Origin: an uncultured Acidobacteriota bacterium
Lineage (GTDB): Bacteria; Acidobacteriota; Terriglobia; Bryobacterales; Bryobacteraceae
DNA length: 64,000 nucleotides
Direction of reading: 5' to 3'
Assembly: GCA_902826605.1 (NCBI GenBank)
Contig: CADEFM010000002.1
Coordinates: 62,001 to 126,000, forward strand
Part shown: piece after piece, positions 60,009 through 64,000 of the stretch
How the letters are laid out: each line of letters starts with the position of its first letter
Position numbering within the stretch: position 1 is the first letter of the stretch
Notes under the pieces: generated by a model
The model's database searches: none
What the model saw: only the letters and a program-made list of their open reading frames with translations
What the model was told of the DNA's origin: nothing
Position numbers and translations under genes: made by a program

Positions 60009-61379
60009 GTGTACATTGGAGGCATGTTCCACTGGATCTGCCCGGAATGTGGCCGCGAAATCGCGCCACAAGAGCGGGAATGCCCGGCCTGCGACGCCCG
60101 ACCCAGCACCGTGGAACCTGTTTCAGCTCAAGTCGCGGAACAACCTGCACAGACGTCCAGCGTGTCAACTTTGGGGCGTACGATCAAGAAGGAAGTGCGG
60201 GTGCGTCCACTCGGAAATGCTCCCGTGCGCGCTCCACGCGCAGGATCGGGCCGTGTGGCGTCGCTCCCGACGCAACTGGCGCCTTCGGAATCCCCTGAGT
60301 CGATCCCATGGCCTGATGCAGGGGATCTTCCCTTGCCTGGATGGTCGGCACCGGCAATTTCCGGAAATGGCTTGGAAGATGCCATCAGTGCGATGGGAAT
60401 GGCTGAGGAACGGCCTGACCCGCCCGTTTCCGGGAAATTGGCAATGTGCCTTAAAGGACCGGAAACCTCTGGAATCCCTGGGAGAGGAATCTGGACAGAC
60501 CTCAATCTTCAACCAGTGCCGGCCAAGGCCCATGCGCCCGTTGTCAGCGACGACTTTGTTAAACGCGGGCCAGCTACGCCGCAACCGAAGATGCAGACGG
60601 CGGCGAGCGTGCCATGGCCTCGCACCAAGGTCAAAGTAAAGCCTCGGGTATCGCTATCGAACGCAGTGGTTCCGGCAGCCTCCGCACCTAGCCAACCGCA
60701 ATCGTCGAAGCCCGCGTTTGCCCCAGGCCCTGCCGGTCTGGTGGTCTACTCGCCGCTGACGGGGAAACCTATGCAGGCCGTCGCTCCGCATCAGAACGCT
60801 CTGATCACCGACTGCCTCCAACGAGTCACAGTACCTGGGCCGATGTTAATCAAACGGCTGATTTCATTCCGGGACCGCGAGTTGGAGCCTCAGTTTCCGG
60901 AAGGTCAAGCCTTCAAGAAACCCTTGCTTCCCCGATGGGCGTGGATGGCCCTGGTGGGGGTGACGTTGCTCAGTGCCGGTTTCGGAAGTGCAATTTCCTT
61001 ATTGCCACGGAAGTCCGCTCCGGAAAAGACGACGGAAATCATCTCCAGGACAGCGACGCGTGCCTCCGCCAATCCACTTTCCAAGGCGATAGAAGTGACG
61101 GGCTTCCGCATCTTGATGAATCCGGCCAGCAAGTCTGAAATTCAGTACCTGGTGGTGAATCACTCGTCGAATCGATTCTCGGGCGTCACGGTGTTCGTGA
61201 CATTGCGCGCCGCCAACGCCCAGCGTGGTGAGCCCGCGTTATGCCGCTTCGCTTTTGCATCGCCAGACCTCGGTCCGTATGAGGCCCGCGAAATGTCTAG
61301 CGAAATCGAGAAACTGAACCGCCCGGTCGCCTTGCCGGACTGGCAAGATGTGCGTGCCGAGCTTGAGATCGGCGAATAA
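60009..61379 (+). CDS. Zinc-ribbon, single-TM protein of unknown function
   Basis: A 456-residue protein with GTG start (GAGG lies eight bases upstream); ATG 60024 is the alternative. Cys11, Cys14, Cys25 and Cys28 form a zinc ribbon (WICPECGREIAPQERECPAC). A long Pro/Ser/Ala-rich linker (about 35-310) leads to one membrane helix (WAWMALVGVTLLSAGFGSA), then a C-terminal domain of about 110 residues outside the membrane (VTGFRILMNPASKSEIQYLV, NRFSGVTVFVTLRAANAQRG) that resembles FxLYD-type domains. The architecture parallels the large zinc-finger protein at 36347 and the RDD protein at 49656. Function unknown. Confidence 0.75.
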   Translation: MYIGGMFHWICPECGREIAPQERECPACDARPSTVEPVSAQVAEQPAQTSSVSTLGRTIKKEVRVRPLGNAPVRAPRAGSGRVASLPTQLAPSESPESIPWPDAGDLPLPGWSAPAISGNGLEDAISAMGMAEERPDPPVSGKLAMCLKGPETSGIPGRGIWTDLNLQPVPAKAHAPVVSDDFVKRGPATPQPKMQTAASVPWPRTKVKVKPRVSLSNAVVPAASAPSQPQSSKPAFAPGPAGLVVYSPLTGKPMQAVAPHQNALITDCLQRVTVPGPMLIKRLISFRDRELEPQFPEGQAFKKPLLPRWAWMALVGVTLLSAGFGSAISLLPRKSAPEKTTEIISRTATRASANPLSKAIEVTGFRILMNPASKSEIQYLVVNHSSNRFSGVTVFVTLRAANAQRGEPALCRFAFASPDLGPYEAREMSSEIEKLNRPVALPDWQDVRAELEIGE

Positions 61380-61385
61380 GCGGCG

Positions 61386-61928
61386 CTAGGAAATCGCTTT
61401 CCACACCAATACACCGGCCCCCACCAGGAATCCCAGCGACGCTTGATACTCCTCATTACGCCGGTAAACACTCCATCGAAACGTCTTGGCAATCTGCTTT
61501 GACGGCCGCCGCGGAACTAACTTCGGCACCCGCCGCGCATAAGATGAGAATTCTGGAAATAATTGATTCAGGTGCTGTTCTTCGAGTTCGACCACCGGCA
61601 AATAGATTAGAAAAAATACGAGGGAGCTTAACCCCGCCAGTTCCCACCGGCGAGAAGCAAGCACCAAGCCCAGTGTCGCCAATAACGTCCCCAAATACAG
61701 TGGATTACGAACCCAAGCGTAAGGTCCGCTTTCAGTAAGGGTAGTGTTCTTTTCCAAGTGTCCCGCCGCCCATGCCCGAAGTGCAAGGCCGAGTATGGAA
61801 ACGGGAAAACCGACGGCCAGAGACCGCGCCGTAGGAAGAGCCAAGACTAGAAATGCGGCCAGCAGAATGAATCCGCCGGGCACACGAAGTTTGGCTACGG
61901 TATCTGCATAGGCCTTCGGAAACCTCAC
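61386..61928 (-). CDS. Isoprenylcysteine/phospholipid methyltransferase-like membrane protein
   Basis: A 180-residue ICMT/PEMT-family protein with four to five membrane helices. The conserved core is TTLTESGPYAWVRNPLYLGT, then LVFFLIYLPVVELEEQHLNQ and FPEFSSYARRVPKLVP. These bind SAM and a lipid-like methyl acceptor in ICMT and related enzymes. The bacterial substrate is unknown. Its start overlaps the end of the heptosyltransferase gene by four bases, which ties it to the lipopolysaccharide operon. Confidence 0.88.
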   Translation of the reverse strand: MRFPKAYADTVAKLRVPGGFILLAAFLVLALPTARSLAVGFPVSILGLALRAWAAGHLEKNTTLTESGPYAWVRNPLYLGTLLATLGLVLASRRWELAGLSSLVFFLIYLPVVELEEQHLNQLFPEFSSYARRVPKLVPRRPSKQIAKTFRWSVYRRNEEYQASLGFLVGAGVLVWKAIS

Positions 61929-62896
61929 GCGGAGTGCCTCTCCACTGCGCCGGAAAGGGAGACGTTCAAGGCATCCGCGACCATGCGAGGCGTAATGGCG
62001 AGAATACTCTCGGCGGGGTCAGGCGTTCTGCGGTAGTCCGTCACGGCGCCGTCTTTCCGGAGAACAAGAAGCGTTCCGCCGTAAGGGCCGTTGCGTGCCG
62101 GATCGGTCGGACCAAAAATCCCAACTCCTGGTTTTCCTAGAGCAGCGGCCAAATGCAAGGGGCCGCTGTCCACACCGACCACGCCCTGCGCTCTCCGTGT
62201 AGCGTGGATCAAGCCGTCGATACCTGAGACGTAAGCCCGCGCGCCACGGATTTCAGCCAACTGCGGCTCCGTGCCGGGCGGACCATTGACTACTAGAGGC
62301 AGTGGCAGCAGACCAGCCAGCGCTGCCCAACGGTCCATGGGCCATTGCTTCGATCCCCAACCTGCGAACGGATTGGCGAGAATGAATGGACCTTCGGGGA
62401 GAGGTCCCTGGTCCGAGCATTCCGGTGCGCCGGCAGGCAATGGAAATACGCGCAGAAGGTTCTGCGCGCCCGCTCCTGCGGCTAAATCCAGGTTGCGATC
62501 GACCACATGGTTGGAGCGCGTTTCGATGCCAGAAGAATAGAACAGGGCGGCAGGAAGCTCTCGAACGGATTTGCGGTCGAATCCTACGAACTTCTCGCTC
62601 CGAATGGCAGCGCCAATAAGGGCCGACTGCACTAATCCTTGAAAATCGACGATCAGATCGAAGCCTTGCACGTGTAAGCGGCGCGCGCAGGCCAGGGAAG
62701 ACTTGAGGGAACGCTCCAGCGGGATGATTTCATCCAGGTACGGATTACCAGCGAGCAGTGGGGCCCATTTCGGCCGCACAATCCAGCTCACGTGACTGTG
62801 TGGAAAACTGTGCTTCAGACTGGCTGCGGCGGGCAGGGTATGAATGACGTCGCCCATGGAACTCATTCGGATGACGAGAATGCGGGCTGGCTGCAT
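61925..62896 (-). CDS. Family 9 glycosyltransferase (WaaC-like heptosyltransferase)
   Basis: A 323-residue GT9 protein. It begins ARILVIRMSSMGDVIHTLPA, the heptosyltransferase I opening, and has ILANPFAGWGSKQWPMDRWA and GVVGVDSGPLHLAAALGKPG with GIFGPTDPARNGPYG in the nucleotide-sugar-binding half. It should add an ADP-heptose to the Kdo region of LPS core. ATG 62896 is used because the longer frame overlaps the upstream gene. It is the third gene of a four-gene minus-strand series. Confidence 0.9.
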   Translation of the reverse strand: MQPARILVIRMSSMGDVIHTLPAAASLKHSFPHSHVSWIVRPKWAPLLAGNPYLDEIIPLERSLKSSLACARRLHVQGFDLIVDFQGLVQSALIGAAIRSEKFVGFDRKSVRELPAALFYSSGIETRSNHVVDRNLDLAAGAGAQNLLRVFPLPAGAPECSDQGPLPEGPFILANPFAGWGSKQWPMDRWAALAGLLPLPLVVNGPPGTEPQLAEIRGARAYVSGIDGLIHATRRAQGVVGVDSGPLHLAAALGKPGVGIFGPTDPARNGPYGGTLLVLRKDGAVTDYRRTPDPAESILAITPRMVADALNVSLSGAVERHSA

Positions 62897-62903
62897 CGGA
62901 AGG

Positions 62904-63266
62904 TCAGCGCCCGGCTTTGGAAGCCGCCGCCCGCTGCCGCGCATTGACGTGACGTATTAACTGGTTCAATGCAGCGCGATGTTCATCCTGCAGAGACAAG
63001 TGCGGGGTGAGATCGGGGGAATGCTCGCAAACATAGTCAACACAAGCCAGGCCGGCGACGAGTTCGGCCCGCGCGCGAGCCGGGAGTATGCCGTCCGGTG
63101 CGGTGGCGATAACCACGAGCAGAGGCTTTGCGTCTGTTTTGCATTCAGCGAGCCTTTCGGCGGTGGAGGCGATGAGCGGATCGAAAAAGCCGCTCACGAC
63201 CATTGCCCCGTCCCGCGCTAAGAGAGCAGCGGCGGCCGAGCTGATAATTTTCGCGCGTGTGTCCAA
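62904..63266 (-). CDS. Degenerate HldE/RfaE-type nucleotidyltransferase domain
   Basis: A 120-residue protein reading like the C-terminal half of RfaE/HldE. VVSGFFDPLIASTAERLAEC takes the place of the TNGCFDLLHxGHxxYL segment, and LPARARAELVAGLACVDYVC fits the usual RPExxRAxxLAALxxVDxVV. The HxGH nucleotide-binding motif is absent (LIAST), so classical nucleotidyl transfer is doubtful. It sits between two heptosyltransferase genes, where ADP-heptose genes often occur. It may be a regulatory or dead paralogue. Gaps of 4 and 7 bases join it to its neighbours. Confidence 0.7.
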   Translation of the reverse strand: MDTRAKIISSAAAALLARDGAMVVSGFFDPLIASTAERLAECKTDAKPLLVVIATAPDGILPARARAELVAGLACVDYVCEHSPDLTPHLSLQDEHRAALNQLIRHVNARQRAAASKAGR

Positions 63267-63270
63267 GTCT

Positions 63271-64000
63271 CTATTTCAGCAGGTCTAGTGCGGTTAGCGC
63301 CACTCGCTCCGAGCTGACGCGTGTCATGCAGCGGTGATCGATGGGGCATTCGCGCTTCATACAAGGGCTGCATTCCACGGGTTCGCGCACGACGCGCGCC
63401 AGAGGTCCAGTAGGGCCGGTTGTCACCTCATTGGTCGCGCCGAAAATAGACACGGTGGGTACTCCGAGCGCAGAAGCAATATGCATACCGCCGGAATCGT
63501 TGGTGAGGTATATGCGGCAAGCGGCGGCAAGATCGATATATTGGGCAAGCGTAGTCTCGCCTGCGAGGTTTTTCACGGGCGCGTTGATTGCAGCAGCGAT
63601 GCCAGCGCACAATGCGTGCTCGGCCCTCGACCCAAAAATTGCCACCGAGGCCCCGGTTTCCCGCGCGAGGCGTGTGGCGGCAGCAGCGAAGTGCTCAGGG
63701 ATCCACTGTTTAGCGGATCCATACGCCGCGCCGGGACTCATACCGATTACGTCCCCTGCAAATCCCATGTCGCGAAAGGATGCTTGTCCAGCTTCGCGCG
63801 CCGCGGGCGCGCAGTCAAGCTGGATGCGATCCGAGTCAGGAAGGGATTCAAGAATCCCCGCACGGTGCAAAAGCTCCAGATAATAGAAGCGCTCATGCGG
63901 AGGGATTTCGCCCGGGAGGGGAACCGCGACGGCTTTCGTCAGCAACATGCCGCGGCCATCGCGCGCATAGCCAATCCGTTCGGGAATGCGCGCCGCGAAA
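63271..64000 (-). CDS. WaaF-like ADP-heptose:LPS heptosyltransferase (5' partial)
   Basis: The frame runs through the right edge, so the N-terminus is missing; about 242 residues are seen. The text ARIPERIGYARDGRGMLLT is typical of heptosyltransferase II, as are MSPGAAYGSAKQWIPEHFA, AACRIYLTNDSGGMHIASAL and the C-terminal ECSPCMKRECPIDHRCMTRV. It transfers heptose II onto heptose I of the LPS inner core. It leads the visible part of an operon with the degenerate nucleotidyltransferase, the WaaC-like enzyme and the ICMT-like protein. Confidence 0.9.
   Translation of the reverse strand, partial: FAARIPERIGYARDGRGMLLTKAVAVPLPGEIPPHERFYYLELLHRAGILESLPDSDRIQLDCAPAAREAGQASFRDMGFAGDVIGMSPGAAYGSAKQWIPEHFAAAATRLARETGASVAIFGSRAEHALCAGIAAAINAPVKNLAGETTLAQYIDLAAACRIYLTNDSGGMHIASALGVPTVSIFGATNEVTTGPTGPLARVVREPVECSPCMKRECPIDHRCMTRVSSERVALTALDLLK

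Noticed and set aside
1..64000. CRISPR arrays, insertion sequences, integrases, toxin-antitoxin or phage defence islands
   Set aside because: I saw no repeat arrays, transposase motifs or defence gene sets; the nuclease-like fragment at 20601 alone is not enough.

Overview
The window looks like chromosomal DNA of an acidobacterium, most likely of the Solibacter/Bryobacter type. This is inferred from gene content: many secreted TPR and orphan proteins, a DUF6152 protein beside an expanded secreted family, LptD and heptosyltransferases of a Gram-negative envelope, an SCO1/DUF420/CtaB set, and citramalate-based isoleucine synthesis. No 16S gene is present, so the assignment rests on gene families alone. 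Base composition is fairly even and GC-rich. I see no phage, insertion sequence, integrase or CRISPR array.

Left part (1-10160). The first 4 kb mixes intact enzymes (methyltransferase, cupin, epoxide-hydrolase-like enzyme, class II aldolase) with three apparent gene remnants (Rossmann oxidoreductase stub, frameshifted alpha/beta hydrolase, aldo/keto reductase stub). Next come a PP2C phosphatase, a secreted TPR protein, and an overlapping operon for haem O synthase, SCO1 and DUF420 (cytochrome oxidase assembly). Divergent from it are a guanine-deaminase-like enzyme and a DUF6986 aldolase-like enzyme. From 10191 to 10437 lies a gene-free stretch with a row of perfect short inverted repeats, one closed by a GNRA tetraloop. 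I treat it as a candidate structured RNA. It abuts tRNA-Arg(CCG) on the minus strand.

Middle (10868-31008). An orphan gene is followed by a VIT-type transporter and an MFS exporter, a LexA/UmuD-like S24 protein without a helix-turn-helix, a Gly-rich secreted protein coupled to a DinB/YfiT enzyme, a YbjQ protein, a tandem universal stress protein, and the rpsO-pnp pair with a terminator. Then come a start-less nuclease-like fragment, secreted proteins, a lone pilin, acyl-CoA dehydrogenase, TonB-like protein, GNAT enzyme, TyrRS, DUF4126, a receiver-XRE regulator and an HpnB-like glycosyltransferase.

Branched-chain operon (31073-36254). A promoter, a 39-codon Val/Leu/Ile-rich leader peptide, a mutually exclusive antiterminator/terminator pair, then ilvB-ilvN-ilvC-cimA. 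The geometry fits ribosome-stalling attenuation. CimA implies that isoleucine is made from pyruvate through citramalate.

Right part (36347-64000). A large zinc-finger/coiled-coil/membrane/lectin-like protein, a TPR protein with a terminator, polytopic membrane proteins, an overlapping STAS-GPP34 pair, an S41 protease homologue lacking both catalytic residues, FmdB, LptD, an RDD protein, a secreted alkaline-phosphatase-superfamily enzyme with its upstream partner, an alpha/beta hydrolase, cstA with its small YbdD partner, a CpaE-like ATPase, another zinc-ribbon membrane protein, and a lipopolysaccharide core operon (WaaF-like, degenerate nucleotidyltransferase, WaaC-like, ICMT-like) that runs off the right edge.
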